A stretch of 64,000 bases of DNA from Salinicoccus albus DSM 19776. Lineage in GTDB: Bacteria; Bacillota; Bacilli; Staphylococcales; Salinicoccaceae. Within the stretch, counting starts at the first letter, position 1; each line of letters begins with the position of its first letter. A program made the translations under genes and the position numbers. Location of the stretch: assembly GCF_000385175.1 (NCBI RefSeq), contig NZ_ARQJ01000028.1, positions 103,902 through 167,901 of the forward strand, given 5' to 3'. The notes beneath the pieces are model-generated. The model searched no databases and was not told the DNA's origin. It worked only from the letters and a program-made list of their open reading frames with translations. This document shows positions 37,147-46,258 of the stretch, one piece after another.

Positions 37147-37160
37147 ATAAAGCGCTTATA
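37147..37160. promoter_or_regulatory. Weak cre-like sequence
   Basis: ATAAAGCGCTTATA shares the AAGCG core of CcpA sites and matches 11 of 14 consensus positions. It lies in the 460-nt AT-rich region (37071-37531) between the BCCT operon and the divergent NTF2-like gene. I see no gene in that region; no further clear operators. Confidence 0.3.
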
Positions 37161-37531
37161 TATTTTAGAAATGAAAGAATTAAAACATAAGCATTCTGCA
37201 GAGCCAATAGAATATACTGTATATTTCTAATATTTAAAATATAAAACGATGTATGTATAATTACAAATACCTAAAAACTATAAAACAATAGTTTCTATCT
37301 ATGAAAACAATGTAATATACGGGTGGTAAAGGTAAGATACCAAGCTGCTTCGCTCACATTATCAGATGAATTGAAATGGAGGAGTTGGGGTATTTTAGAA
37401 TTAGAAAAGAATGGTTAAGTATGCATACGACTCAGCCTGAACAGATTTTCAGCATGTTGATAGATTATCAACTCATTGTATAGAACTATATTAAATTGAT
37501 TATCACAAAATACTATTAGGAAGGTGTTTGC

Positions 37532-37975
37532 ATGGAATATTTAGATATGCAGGAAAAAGTTGAAGCGTTTTTCAAGATGTATGAATATCAATTCAATCTT
37601 GCTTTAGAAGACAAAGCAGACTTAGAAATCATTGCTGGCTTCTACTCTGAAGAGTTTATAGCAGCCAACCCGTTTGGTGTAAAAGCAGGGGAAAACAATG
37701 ATGAACTTAAAAAAGCTATGGACAAAGGATATGAATACTACCGCTCTATTGGAATGATAAAGATGGAATGTAATGAAGTTCAAACGACTGCACTTGATGA
37801 CATGCATGTGGTTGCTCATACTCAATGGAATTCAATCTACCTAAAGGATGGGGAGGAAGTGTCCATTCCATTTAAATCTAATTATCTGATCCGATTCAGA
37901 GATGGCAGTCCTGTTGTTTTCGGGTGGGTTACAGGAGATGAGTCACAATTATTAAGAGAGAAGGGTATTATTTAA
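37532..37975 (+). CDS. NTF2/SnoaL-like protein
   Basis: 147 residues, cone-shaped NTF2-like fold suggested by an N-terminal helix pair (VEAFFKMYEYQFNLALE), then beta strands such as HVVAHTQWNSIYLKDG and YLIRFRDGSPVVFGWVTGDE. Such proteins are binding proteins or enzymes for small organic molecules. SD AGGAAGGTG 5 nt before ATG. Divergent from the BCCT/ammonia-lyase operon and equally AT-rich, so it may serve the same pathway; no catalytic residues can be named. Confidence 0.65.
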   Translation: MEYLDMQEKVEAFFKMYEYQFNLALEDKADLEIIAGFYSEEFIAANPFGVKAGENNDELKKAMDKGYEYYRSIGMIKMECNEVQTTALDDMHVVAHTQWNSIYLKDGEEVSIPFKSNYLIRFRDGSPVVFGWVTGDESQLLREKGII

Positions 37976-38214
37976 GGATTTAATATAAAACTAGTGGTTC
38001 GTTTCAAAAATAGTATCAATATTAATATTCTATAATAATCAGAGGATGATTGAAACCCAAGTATGTCTCTGACTAATAATGTGCTGCCTGCAAGCAGTTG
38101 ATTTGAGCGATAAATTGATAAGAAGTTCGGGTTTTCTTCTGCCCGTGATTATATCAATTACTTTCCATGCATGAACCCAATGTTTCCATATGTACATAAC
38201 AGCTTATCGATTAT

Positions 38215-38260
38215 GCATATCTATAGTATCATTGAGTTAACATGACAATGGCTGGCACAA
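38215..38260. repeat. Dispersed repeat, copy 1
   Basis: About 46 bp sharing ATCATTGAGTTAACATGA with a second copy at 60122-60169, roughly 85% identical overall by eye. Both copies lie in the leader of plus-strand genes. 37976-38287 otherwise holds no gene. Confidence 0.6.
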
Positions 38261-38287
38261 TGCGCCCACTAAAAATGAGGGATGCCC

Positions 38288-38998
38288 ATGGAGTTTCTGA
38301 TCGATCCCGAAGTCCCCGCCATCTCTCCGGGGGACGTGAGCTACTATTTATACTTCTTACTGCTGGGTCTGGCTTTTTATGCTGTCCATAAACTGAAAGG
38401 TTTAATTTCGCGCTATAAAAACCGCGTGCGCATCTTTTTCCTCATTCTGGCTGTACTCCAGAGGGTAACGGTCAACAGCTGGTATTTGATAATCGGCGAG
38501 TATTCATTGGCTTACTCACTGCCGCTGCAGATTTGCCGGCTCGTCGTATTGGTTGTCATCATCCAGTTCTTCGCCCGGAAAGAGTCGCTTAACCAGGTAA
38601 TATTCTATATCGGTCTGTTTGCCTATGGTGCCTTTTTCTATCCGGTCGGCATCCATCCGATCACACATATGGCTGGCTGGTCGTTTTTTCTGCTCCACAG
38701 TATAAACATTCTATTCCCGTTCGCCATGTATTATGCCGTCGGATTCATGCCGAGTTTCAAGGGCCTGCTCCAGGCTTACGCCATATTTGTTGTTTATTTT
38801 TCTGTGGCATACTTCGTTAACCAGATTGCCGGCGGCAACTACTTCTACCTCGTTGAGCGGCCTTTTCTTCATGATTTGAATGAAATGGTGTATATTATCA
38901 TTAATCTCGCAGGCACATTTCTTGGATTTCTGGTGGTATGGTTCATCATTCAATGCATCATCAAACTGAGGGAGAAATTTATGCTTAACTTAAAATGA
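38288..38998 (+). CDS. YwaF/TIGR02206 family membrane protein
   Basis: ~236 residues, seven membrane helices. The block SLPLQICRLVVLVVI and PHITHMAGW-like PITHMAGWSFFLLHS are typical of the YwaF (TIGR02206) family. Function unknown in bacteria. Start ATG 38288 (MEFLIDPE) is 7 nt from GAGG; an ATG two codons earlier is too close. Ends 21 nt before the amidase gene, possibly one transcript. Confidence 0.78.
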   Translation: MEFLIDPEVPAISPGDVSYYLYFLLLGLAFYAVHKLKGLISRYKNRVRIFFLILAVLQRVTVNSWYLIIGEYSLAYSLPLQICRLVVLVVIIQFFARKESLNQVIFYIGLFAYGAFFYPVGIHPITHMAGWSFFLLHSINILFPFAMYYAVGFMPSFKGLLQAYAIFVVYFSVAYFVNQIAGGNYFYLVERPFLHDLNEMVYIIINLAGTFLGFLVVWFIIQCIIKLREKFMLNLK

Positions 38999-39019
38999 AA
39001 ACCAATGGAGGTTATATGC

Positions 39020-39925
39020 ATGAAGCACAAAATGGATAAAGAGAACTTTTTCTATGCGATGTCGAAGGGTAATGCGCCAAAATTGGAGGTGAATCTGGGG
39101 GATACGGTGGAAATCGAAGCCCATGATTGCTTTACTGGACAGATCACTTCAGAAGAGAATGGGTTCAGCGGAGTCGATTGGCATCAGATCAATCCCGCGA
39201 CCGGCCCTGTTTATATTAATGATGTGAGCCCAGGGGATGTGCTAAAAGTGACGGTTGAAAAAATCGAAATGGGTGAGCGAGGCGTGATGGTTACCGGCCC
39301 TGGTATGGGCGTTATGGGCAACAGGCTTAAAGACACGGATATAAGGATCTTCAATGTTGATAATGAAAAAGGGACTGTGGACTTCGATGGTCTCACCCTG
39401 CCGGTCAATAAAATGATCGGTGTGATCGGCGTGGCACCGCCGAATGAGGCGATCAATAACGGGACACCCGATACACATGGCGGGAATATGGATGCCGTCA
39501 AAATGACCGAGGGCGCCACCCTCTACCTTCCGGTGTATCATGAAGGGGCTCTATTCGGACTCGGGGATGTCCATGCCGCGATGGCTGACGGGGAAATCAG
39601 TGTCTCCGGGCTTGAAGTCGAGTCCACTGTCACGGTGACGTTCGAGAAGGCAGAAAGTCTAAAAACGTATCATCCGATCATCACCGACAAAGATGGTGTT
39701 TATATGATGGTATCCGATAAAGACCTGAACCTTGCGGTGGATCAGTCCGTCCATAAAATGATTGACCTGCTTCAGCCGCACACAAACCTTTCGCTTTCCG
39801 AAATCACCATGCTGATGAGCCTCACCGGCCAGACCCAGATCAATCAGATCGTTGATCCGAAAAAGACTGCCCGTTTCTTCGTCCCCCAGCACGTGCTTGA
39901 TCATTACGGTATACAGTTGAAATAA
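39020..39925 (+). CDS. Acetamidase/formamidase family protein
   Basis: 301 residues. FmdA_AmdA family signatures: VEIEAHDCFTGQI near the N-terminus, NPATGPVYINDVSPGDVLKV, PDTHGGNMDAV and LYLPVYHEGALFGLGDVHAAMADGEI (metal-binding His/Asp/Glu). Hydrolyses short-chain amides to ammonia and the acid. SD GGAGG 8 nt before the ATG at 39020. Followed by a small membrane protein; nitrogen scavenging is the likely role. Confidence 0.87.
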   Translation: MKHKMDKENFFYAMSKGNAPKLEVNLGDTVEIEAHDCFTGQITSEENGFSGVDWHQINPATGPVYINDVSPGDVLKVTVEKIEMGERGVMVTGPGMGVMGNRLKDTDIRIFNVDNEKGTVDFDGLTLPVNKMIGVIGVAPPNEAINNGTPDTHGGNMDAVKMTEGATLYLPVYHEGALFGLGDVHAAMADGEISVSGLEVESTVTVTFEKAESLKTYHPIITDKDGVYMMVSDKDLNLAVDQSVHKMIDLLQPHTNLSLSEITMLMSLTGQTQINQIVDPKKTARFFVPQHVLDHYGIQLK

Positions 39926-39949
39926 GAGAGTAGGGGGAGAAAATCTATA

Positions 39950-40243
39950 ATGAAGGAGATACCTTGGATAAGCAGCTGGCTGTCGCTGTTGAGTATTGTC
40001 ATTTCAATATGTGCCTTCACCATTGTGATGACCAGAGGGCCTATCATAGCAGGCGGACCGGTCATAGAAATTTATATCAGCCTTCTGTCGCTGATTTTGG
40101 CGTTTATATTTTCTATCATTGGTCTTCGGGGCAAAACAGTGAATAATATCATCCCAGGCATCTCCCTCACCTTGACAATCGCATTCGGGATCTTCTTTCT
40201 CTTCGTTTATGTGGTATCTGGTATGGGTGCTGAGGGATATTAA
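39950..40243 (+). CDS. Small membrane protein
   Basis: 97 residues, three hydrophobic helices (SWLSLLSIVISICAFTIV, YISLLSLILAFIFSIIGL, ISLTLTIAFGIFFLFVYVV). SD GGGGGAG upstream of ATG. Located 24 nt after the amidase gene and probably co-transcribed. No recognised family; not obviously a channel. Confidence 0.6.
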   Translation: MKEIPWISSWLSLLSIVISICAFTIVMTRGPIIAGGPVIEIYISLLSLILAFIFSIIGLRGKTVNNIIPGISLTLTIAFGIFFLFVYVVSGMGAEGY

Positions 40244-40348
40244 AGATTTGGTGATTGCGGCGTGAATAGCACTAGACTGTTTGCATCTATAGAAATCATG
40301 GACAAGAGTTGGGAAGTGTTGAACAGAAGGAAGCAGGAAATGTTTGGC

Positions 40349-40545
40349 GATCTGACCCCAGTTAGGTTTACAAAGGAAATAATATAAATATTTCCCTCCT
40401 GAGAACCTCAATTTCTCAGGAGTTTTTCTATGCCGCCAATGCCCTGAAATCCAGCGGGGTCAATCCCTTAAATTTACTTTGGTGTCGGCAACGATTATAA
40501 AACTTGATATAGTGGGAAGATATCTTCAGTTGATATTGAACTGAG
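40349..40545 (-). mobile_element. IS3-family transposase remnant (C-terminal end)
   Basis: The minus strand encodes the typical end of an IS3/IS150-type integrase: YIKFYNRCRHQSKFKGLTPLDFRALAA then TAG at 40428. Beyond it AACCTAACTGGGGTCAGATC looks like the IS terminal inverted repeat. An internal hairpin CTCCTGAGAA/TTCTCAGGAG plus TTTTT (40396-40427) lies between. The rest of the element is gone. It borders the AT-rich catabolic island to its right. Confidence 0.72.
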
Positions 40546-40858
40546 TGAATCTTTTAAGTGGTTGACTAGAAAAAAGCTTCTTCGAGTAACATTTAATAAT
40601 TTAAAAACCTTGTAACAAAGGACCATATTTGAGTTTGCCGATTTTCGATATGTTTGAATTGTTGGATTCCATGCCTATCATTCTTAAAGATGGCGCTCAT
40701 TGCTTGTTTTTGTGGACAGTCAATCTTTTTTATAAACTTAAAAAACCTATTGACAAATGAAAGCCCTTCCCTTATTCTGATAATTATAATTAAAATATAG
40801 TAACTAATGAGAAGTCGATTCTTAAAAGTGAAACCAAAAGTTTCATTAAATTTAAGAG

Positions 40859-40937
40859 TGCCTAGCTTCCCGTTGGAAAAGAGCCCATTATTTATGGACT
40901 CATATTTTCCTATGGCCGAAGCTAGGTATTTTTTTGT
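40859..40937 (+). terminator. Long hairpin with T-run before the CoA-transferase operon
   Basis: GCCTAGCTTC (40860-40869) pairs with GAAGCTAGG (40918-40926); an inner GGAAAA..AG / CT..TTTTCC extends the stem; seven T residues follow. It stops transcription from the left, or is a leader attenuator if a promoter lies upstream. The interval 40546-40858 holds no recognisable gene. Confidence 0.65.
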
Positions 40938-40944
40938 GCACTTT

Positions 40945-40958
40945 TGTAATCGATTACA
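40945..40958. promoter_or_regulatory. cre (CcpA) site, perfect match
   Basis: TGTAATCGATTACA fits every fixed position of TGNAANCGNTNNCA and is fully palindromic. Only 41 nt before the permease start codon, so CcpA bound here should repress the operon when glucose is present. Confidence 0.75.
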
Positions 40959-40998
40959 GTTAATTGCTTGAAATTTACTGGAAAAAGGAGGAGGCTCA

Positions 40999-42288
40999 AT
41001 GGGGGTTTTTGAAACAATAGGGATTGAGTACATTACACTCATAATTATTGTACTTACATTAATTTTATTTCTGATTGATCGTTTACCAATTGCTTTGACA
41101 GCGATGATTTCATCTTTAACTTTAGGTTTGGTTGGAGCAATGGAATTTGAACAAGTATATGCTGGTTTTGCAAGCACATTGGTCATGCTTGTATTTGGGA
41201 TGATGATTGTCGGTCATGCATTGTTTAGAACAGGTGTCGTTATCATTATTGGGAGAGCGATTTTAAAAACGAGATTTGCAAATAACGAAAAATCATTGAT
41301 CATTTTGTTGATGATTATTGTCGGAGGGTTATCGGCATTCTTAAGTAACACAGCGACAGTGGCTACCTTCATTCCGCTCGTAGCGGCTATGGTGGCGTCA
41401 TCTGGTGGGAAATTAACGAATAAGAATATCCTTATGCCTGTGGGTATGGCGGGTTCAATCGGGGGCACCATAACACTCGTTGGTTCTACTGCTCAGCCAA
41501 TGGTCAATTCAATTTTGGTTGAATACGATCAGGAGACTCTTGGAATGTTTGACTTTGCCTGGGTAGCGATACCTATGATGATTGTCCTGGTCATCTATAT
41601 GGCAACAGTAGGGAATAAACTCCAGGATAAAGTTTATAATTTTCCTGATATTGTTGAGAAACCTGATATTTCTTCGTTTGAAGATTTTAAACCAAACAGT
41701 AAAACGTACATAGCTGCTGGTACGATGATTTTTGCTATATTGGGCTTTGCAACTGGCATTTTGCCGATTGAAATTATTGCACTGATGGCTGCGGTCATTG
41801 TTCTAGTGACAGGGTGTATTGAATTTAAGGATACGATGAAAAGTATTGACTGGAACACGATTTTATTGATGGCATTTGCCCAAGGTATTGCTGCAGGAAT
41901 GAATGATAGCGGTGCCGGTAATATGATTGCTGAAGCAACTGTAAGTATAGTAGGAGATAACGTATGGCTACTATTTACCGCAGCAGTTATCATTACTGTC
42001 ATTCTTACAAATATCATGTCCAATACTGCTGTAGCAGCAATGATGGCACCCATTTTTATAGTTATTGCGGTAAACATCGGATACAGTCCATTAGTATTTA
42101 TGATGGGAATCGCATTAGCGGCAAACGCATCGATTGCTACCCCAATTGGTGGTACGGCAATGTCACAAGTATTAGTGGGTGGATACAGATTTAAAGATTA
42201 TGTGAAGATTGGGTTGCCAATCACAATTATACTCACCGTTTTGATTATTATTCTCACACCGTTAATCTTTGGTTTTAATGAGCTATAA
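40999..42288 (+). CDS. Anion permease (ArsB/NhaD/DASS-like superfamily)
   Basis: 429 residues, about 11-12 helices with two re-entrant regions containing SNTATVATFIPLVAAM and SNTAVAAMMAPIFIV, the repeated SNT motifs of DASS-type carboxylate transporters. The GLSAFLSNTA and NASIATPIGGTA blocks support Na+-coupled anion transport. First gene of the operon with CoA-transferase and thiolase, so the likely cargo is a short-chain oxo- or hydroxy-acid. SD AAAGGAGGAGG. Confidence 0.82.
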   Translation: MGVFETIGIEYITLIIIVLTLILFLIDRLPIALTAMISSLTLGLVGAMEFEQVYAGFASTLVMLVFGMMIVGHALFRTGVVIIIGRAILKTRFANNEKSLIILLMIIVGGLSAFLSNTATVATFIPLVAAMVASSGGKLTNKNILMPVGMAGSIGGTITLVGSTAQPMVNSILVEYDQETLGMFDFAWVAIPMMIVLVIYMATVGNKLQDKVYNFPDIVEKPDISSFEDFKPNSKTYIAAGTMIFAILGFATGILPIEIIALMAAVIVLVTGCIEFKDTMKSIDWNTILLMAFAQGIAAGMNDSGAGNMIAEATVSIVGDNVWLLFTAAVIITVILTNIMSNTAVAAMMAPIFIVIAVNIGYSPLVFMMGIALAANASIATPIGGTAMSQVLVGGYRFKDYVKIGLPITIILTVLIIILTPLIFGFNEL

Positions 42289-42319
42289 AGAGAGAATAAA
42301 ATTCTGAAAGGAAGATTTG

Positions 42320-43006
42320 ATGAAAATTTATGAGTCAGTTGAGGAGTCATTAGAACAAGTTAAAGATAGCGACACAATTATGGTGGGCGGTTTTGGATTA
42401 GTAGGGGCTCCACTTACATTGGTTGAAGGGCTTACCAAAAAAGATGTTAAGGGATTAACTATTATCAGTAATAACCTTGGAGAAAAAAATAGAGGATTAG
42501 GAATACTTTTAAACCAGGGTAAGATAGATAAAGGAATCGGGTCGTATTTCACCAGCAACAGAGATGTAGGTGATGCATACCAAAAAGGGGAGATTGATTT
42601 ACAACTGCTGCCCCAAGGCACACTTTCAGAATCCATTCGGGCTGGAGGTGCAGGTCTGGGTGGATATTACACTAAGACAGGTGTAGGAACTGAACTTGTC
42701 GAAGGCAAAGAAGAGAGAGAAATTAAAGGTGAAAGATATATTTTTGAACCCGCATTAACTGCTGATGTGGCTATCGTAAGAGCTTGGAAAGCAGATGAAC
42801 TTGGAAATTTGGTTTATTACAAAACGGCACGGAATTTTAATCCGATTATGGCAACTGCTGCAAATATTGTAATTGCGGAAGTCGATGAAATTGTTGAAGC
42901 GGGGGAGTTATCTTCTGAAGAAATAGTGACACCTCACCTATTTGTAGATAGCGTAGTCAAAGCGCAGAAGATTTTAACTAAAGAGGGGGTTATAGACCAT
43001 GAGTGA
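42320..43006 (+). CDS. scoA: 3-oxoacid CoA-transferase, subunit A
   Basis: 228 residues, class I CoA-transferase alpha subunit (AtoD/ScoA): DTIMVGGFGLVGAPLTL with the Gly-rich oxyanion loop, SNNLGEKNRGLGILL, and a C-terminal KTARNFNPIMATAA. Activates a 3-oxoacid with succinyl-CoA or acetyl-CoA as donor. Start ATG 42320; TTG at 42317 precedes. Overlaps subunit B by 8 nt, a hallmark of these pairs. Confidence 0.9.
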   Translation: MKIYESVEESLEQVKDSDTIMVGGFGLVGAPLTLVEGLTKKDVKGLTIISNNLGEKNRGLGILLNQGKIDKGIGSYFTSNRDVGDAYQKGEIDLQLLPQGTLSESIRAGGAGLGGYYTKTGVGTELVEGKEEREIKGERYIFEPALTADVAIVRAWKADELGNLVYYKTARNFNPIMATAANIVIAEVDEIVEAGELSSEEIVTPHLFVDSVVKAQKILTKEGVIDHE

Positions 43007-43637
43007 GAATACAAAAGAAATGATTGCTAAAAGAACAGCACAAGAATTAGCAAATAAAAGCATTGTCAATTTAGGGATCGGTATTCCGACATTAGTTCCA
43101 AAATTTTTGCAGGAAAGTGATGTGATTCTTCATACAGAGAATGGAATGTTAGGCATCAGTGATGTTAGCGAAGAAAAGGTTGATCCCAATCTGGTGAACG
43201 CGGGGAAATTACCTGTGGGGGAAGAAATTGGTTCGTCGTTTTTTAATAGTGCGGATTCTTTTGGAATGATTAGAGGTGGGCACGTAGACGTCGCTATTCT
43301 AGGTGGACTGCAAGTGGATCAAAAAGGTCTGATAGCAAATTGGGCAATCCCCGGAAAGAATATTATTGGTGTCGGAGGTGCGATGGATCTTTTAGTCGGA
43401 GCGAAAAAAATCATTGTTACAATAATGCACACATCTAAAGACGGAAGCAGTAAAATCGTCCCCGAATGTACTTACCCTATAACATCCATTAGAAGTGTAA
43501 ACGTAATCATCACTGATCTGGCTGTATTTGAAGTCAGAGATGAAAAATTAGTATGTATTGAAGTCATGCCTGGCTCAAGTGAAGAAAAAGTTAAAGAAAA
43601 AACAGATGCAGAATTTATTTTTGATCTGAAGAAATAA
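42999..43637 (+). CDS. scoB: 3-oxoacid CoA-transferase, subunit B
   Basis: 212 residues. The catalytic glutamate is in LHTENGMLG (residue ~48), which forms the glutamyl-CoA thioester. Later GGHVDVAILGGLQVD and GVGGAMDLLVGAKK are conserved. Works with subunit A. Start ATG overlaps its end; ribosome-binding site AGAGGGGG. Eleven nt before the thiolase gene. Confidence 0.9.
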   Translation: MSENTKEMIAKRTAQELANKSIVNLGIGIPTLVPKFLQESDVILHTENGMLGISDVSEEKVDPNLVNAGKLPVGEEIGSSFFNSADSFGMIRGGHVDVAILGGLQVDQKGLIANWAIPGKNIIGVGGAMDLLVGAKKIIVTIMHTSKDGSSKIVPECTYPITSIRSVNVIITDLAVFEVRDEKLVCIEVMPGSSEEKVKEKTDAEFIFDLKK

Positions 43638-43648
43638 GGAGGATATAT

Positions 43649-44848
43649 ATGGCAATGAAAAATGTTGTGATTACTCAAGCTACAAGAACAGCCATAGGAA
43701 AACTTGGCGGTACTTTACAAGATGAAACTGTAGATTACTTAGCGACTCATGTAATAGAGGATGTTATAAAGAAAAGTGATTTACCACCGCACTTAATCGA
43801 AGAAGTAATTTTAGGACAAGCAAAGCAGAGTGCGGATGCTTCTAACTTGGCCAGGGTGTCAGCACTGAGAGCCGGGATTCCTGCAAGTGTCCCTTCCTAT
43901 ACTTTACATCGGCAATGTGGTTCTGGTGTGCAGGCGATGAATTCAGCAGCACAACAAATACAATGTGGCCTTTCAGATATCATTTTAGCTGGTGGTGCAG
44001 AATCAATGAGTACAGCCCCATACTATGCGAGGAATTTAAGATTTGGCATCAAATCGGGAAATGAATTTTTGCTGGACCCCAATACAGAAAGTCAGCCCGG
44101 TTCCCAGCCATTCGAGGATTATGGAAAGCTAACAATGGGGATGACTGCTGAGAATCTGGCAGAACGATATAATATTTCTAGGGAAGAACAAGATGAATTT
44201 GCTTTAAGTAGCCAGGAAAGAGCAAAAAATGCGATTGCCAATGGATATTTTGAAGAAGAAATTGTACCTTATAATGTGAAGAAGCGGAAAGAAACAATCG
44301 AATTCAAAGTAGATGAATATCCGAGGGACACTACTTTCGAGAAATTATCCACATTGAATCCTGCGTTTAAAGAGAATGGAACTGTAACAGCTGGTAACAG
44401 CAGTGGTAGAAATGACGGGGCTTCAGCATTGATTATAATGTCAGAAGAAAAGGCACAGGAACTTGGTAAATTGCCAAAAGCCCGCATTGTTTCGCAAGCG
44501 AGTGCGGGGGTTGATCCAGCTTACATGGGGGTCGGACCGGTGCCTGCAACCCAAAAGGCATTGAAACAAGCGAATTTAAACATTAATGATATTGATATCA
44601 TTGAACTAAATGAAGCTTTTTCTGCTCAATCTTTAGCGGTGATCAAAGAGCTGAATCTGGATATTGATAAAGTGAACCCGAATGGCGGCGCAGTCGCCTT
44701 TGGCCACCCAATAGGGGCTACAGGCGCAATTTTAACAACAAAATTATTGCATGCACTTGAGAGAACGGGGAAAAGATACGGTTTAGTTACGCTATGTATT
44801 GCTGGTGGGATGGGAATCAGTACAGTCATTGAGAACTTACAGATTTAA
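43649..44848 (+). CDS. Acetyl-CoA acetyltransferase (thiolase)
   Basis: 399 residues. Catalytic Cys in LHRQCGSGVQAM (~90), His in GGAVAFGHPIGATGA (~353) and the second Cys in LCIAGGMGIS (~383). Splits acetoacetyl-CoA (or a longer 3-oxoacyl-CoA) produced by the CoA-transferase into acetyl-CoA units. SD AAGGAGG at 6 nt. Third step of the permease-CoA-transferase-thiolase operon. Confidence 0.93.
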   Translation: MAMKNVVITQATRTAIGKLGGTLQDETVDYLATHVIEDVIKKSDLPPHLIEEVILGQAKQSADASNLARVSALRAGIPASVPSYTLHRQCGSGVQAMNSAAQQIQCGLSDIILAGGAESMSTAPYYARNLRFGIKSGNEFLLDPNTESQPGSQPFEDYGKLTMGMTAENLAERYNISREEQDEFALSSQERAKNAIANGYFEEEIVPYNVKKRKETIEFKVDEYPRDTTFEKLSTLNPAFKENGTVTAGNSSGRNDGASALIIMSEEKAQELGKLPKARIVSQASAGVDPAYMGVGPVPATQKALKQANLNINDIDIIELNEAFSAQSLAVIKELNLDIDKVNPNGGAVAFGHPIGATGAILTTKLLHALERTGKRYGLVTLCIAGGMGISTVIENLQI

Positions 44849-44863
44849 ATCTAGGAAAGAATC

Positions 44864-45193
44864 TTATTTGCTGTTTGTTTTTTCCATGTAACGCTTTTGA
44901 GCCGATTTTAGAGCAACAATTACAGAATCACTGGAAGGTGCAAGGTAGTGTTGTTCAATCCGTTTGATTAAAGGTGTAAGATCGACACTAATATCGTAAC
45001 CAATGATGAGCTTTTGGAAAAAATTTTGAGCCAGGTTTGTAATGAAAGTGAATTCAGCATCTACAATTTCATGTGAAGTTGTATCAATTTCTAATACTAT
45101 ACCTGCATGCTTGTATATTTCATACATCGAACTGCCTTGCGGGGCCTTAGCATACGCTGTAACCAGGATAGTGTTAAGTTTTTCTAATGTCAT
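44864..45193 (-). CDS. DUF3870 family protein
   Basis: 109 residues: ILVTAYAKAPQGSSMYEIYKHAGIVLEID, then VDAEFTFITNLAQNFFQKLIIGYDI and a C-terminal AQKRYMEK, matching the DUF3870 family, which is often found beside catabolic permease/hydrolase operons; function unknown. Start ATG 45193 is 8 nt from GGAGG; the upstream ATG overlaps it. It sits on the opposite strand inside the operon block, convergent with the thiolase and divergent from the hydroxyacyl-CoA dehydrogenase; possibly a local regulator. Confidence 0.72.
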   Translation of the reverse strand: MTLEKLNTILVTAYAKAPQGSSMYEIYKHAGIVLEIDTTSHEIVDAEFTFITNLAQNFFQKLIIGYDISVDLTPLIKRIEQHYLAPSSDSVIVALKSAQKRYMEKTNSK

Positions 45194-45292
45194 AATATAT
45201 ACCTCCATATCTGATAACTATAATACTATAACATTCTGAAAACAAAAACGTAAAAATCTATATCAATTCGAATCTGACTAGGGGGTGTATTG

Positions 45293-46258
45293 ATGGAGGG
45301 ACAAATCACAGTTATTGGCGCTGGAAAGATGGGTCTTGGGATTGCCCAATTCTTTGCCCAAAATGATAAAGAAATAGTACTTGTGGATTTGAATGAAAGG
45401 GTTATAGAAGAAGCTCCTGACAAGATTAAAGAGGAATTAATACATTTAGTTAATATAGGTATCCTAAAAGAGGAAAAGGCAAAAGAAATTTTAAATAGAA
45501 TAAATTTCTCTTCCAATCTTAATGATGCGAGTTCAAGTAAATTAATATTTGAAGCAATCCCGGAGAAATTGGATTTAAAAAGAAATTTATTCAACCGTCT
45601 CGAAAAAATCTGCGATATATCGACAATATTCGCTACAAATACCTCAGGTATTTCTATAAATGAAATATCGACGGTTTTGAAGCGACCTGAAAGATTTATC
45701 GGTGCTCACTTTTTCATGCCAGCTGCTATTATTCCGTTAATAGAAGTAGTTAAAAGTGATAGAACAGATCATGGAGTCGCTGATTATATCATTACATTGT
45801 TTAAAACACTAGGTAAAGAAGCAGTATTAGTTAGAAAAGATATTCCTGGGTTTATTGCGAACAGAATTCAACATGCAATGGCTAGAGAAGCAATATCTTT
45901 ACTGGAAAAAGGTGTTGCCAGCGCAGAGGACATTGATACTGTAATAAAGTGGAGTTTAGGGATAAGAATGATTTTTACTGGGCCTCTGGAACAAAGAGAT
46001 TTTAATGGTTTGGATATCCATTCTGATATTGCAGCTTATTTATATGAGGACCTGGAGAACAGAACAGTCGCTTCACCGCTCTTGCTGCAAAAAGTTGAAA
46101 AAGGCGAGATCGGAGTAAAAGCGAATAAAGGGTTCTATGAATGGGACGAAGATACGAAACAACAACATATTCAAGCTAAAAATGATGCATTGCTAAAAAT
46201 GATTAAGTATCTTGAAAAGGAGAGTATGAATAATAATGAAAGCAATTATAAAGAATGA
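45293..46258 (+). CDS. 3-hydroxyacyl-CoA dehydrogenase family protein
   Basis: 321 residues. N-terminal Rossmann domain with GAGKMGLGIAQ; the catalytic dyad region gives NTSGISINEI and GAHFFMPAAIIPLIEVV (His); the C-terminal helical domain contains GFIANRIQHAMAREAISLL and GPLEQRDFNGLDIH. It fits 3-hydroxybutyryl-CoA dehydrogenase, but the C-terminal features also resemble dehydrogenases for free hydroxy acids (gulonate or carnitine type). Supplies the 3-oxoacid stage of the pathway. Start ATG 45293, ribosome-binding site GGGGGTG. Confidence 0.82.
   Translation: MEGQITVIGAGKMGLGIAQFFAQNDKEIVLVDLNERVIEEAPDKIKEELIHLVNIGILKEEKAKEILNRINFSSNLNDASSSKLIFEAIPEKLDLKRNLFNRLEKICDISTIFATNTSGISINEISTVLKRPERFIGAHFFMPAAIIPLIEVVKSDRTDHGVADYIITLFKTLGKEAVLVRKDIPGFIANRIQHAMAREAISLLEKGVASAEDIDTVIKWSLGIRMIFTGPLEQRDFNGLDIHSDIAAYLYEDLENRTVASPLLLQKVEKGEIGVKANKGFYEWDEDTKQQHIQAKNDALLKMIKYLEKESMNNNESNYKE

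Noticed and set aside
40593..41186. 197-codon minus-strand frame
   Set aside because: Covers a terminator, a cre site and the start of the anion permease gene in antisense; no ribosome-binding site or domain.
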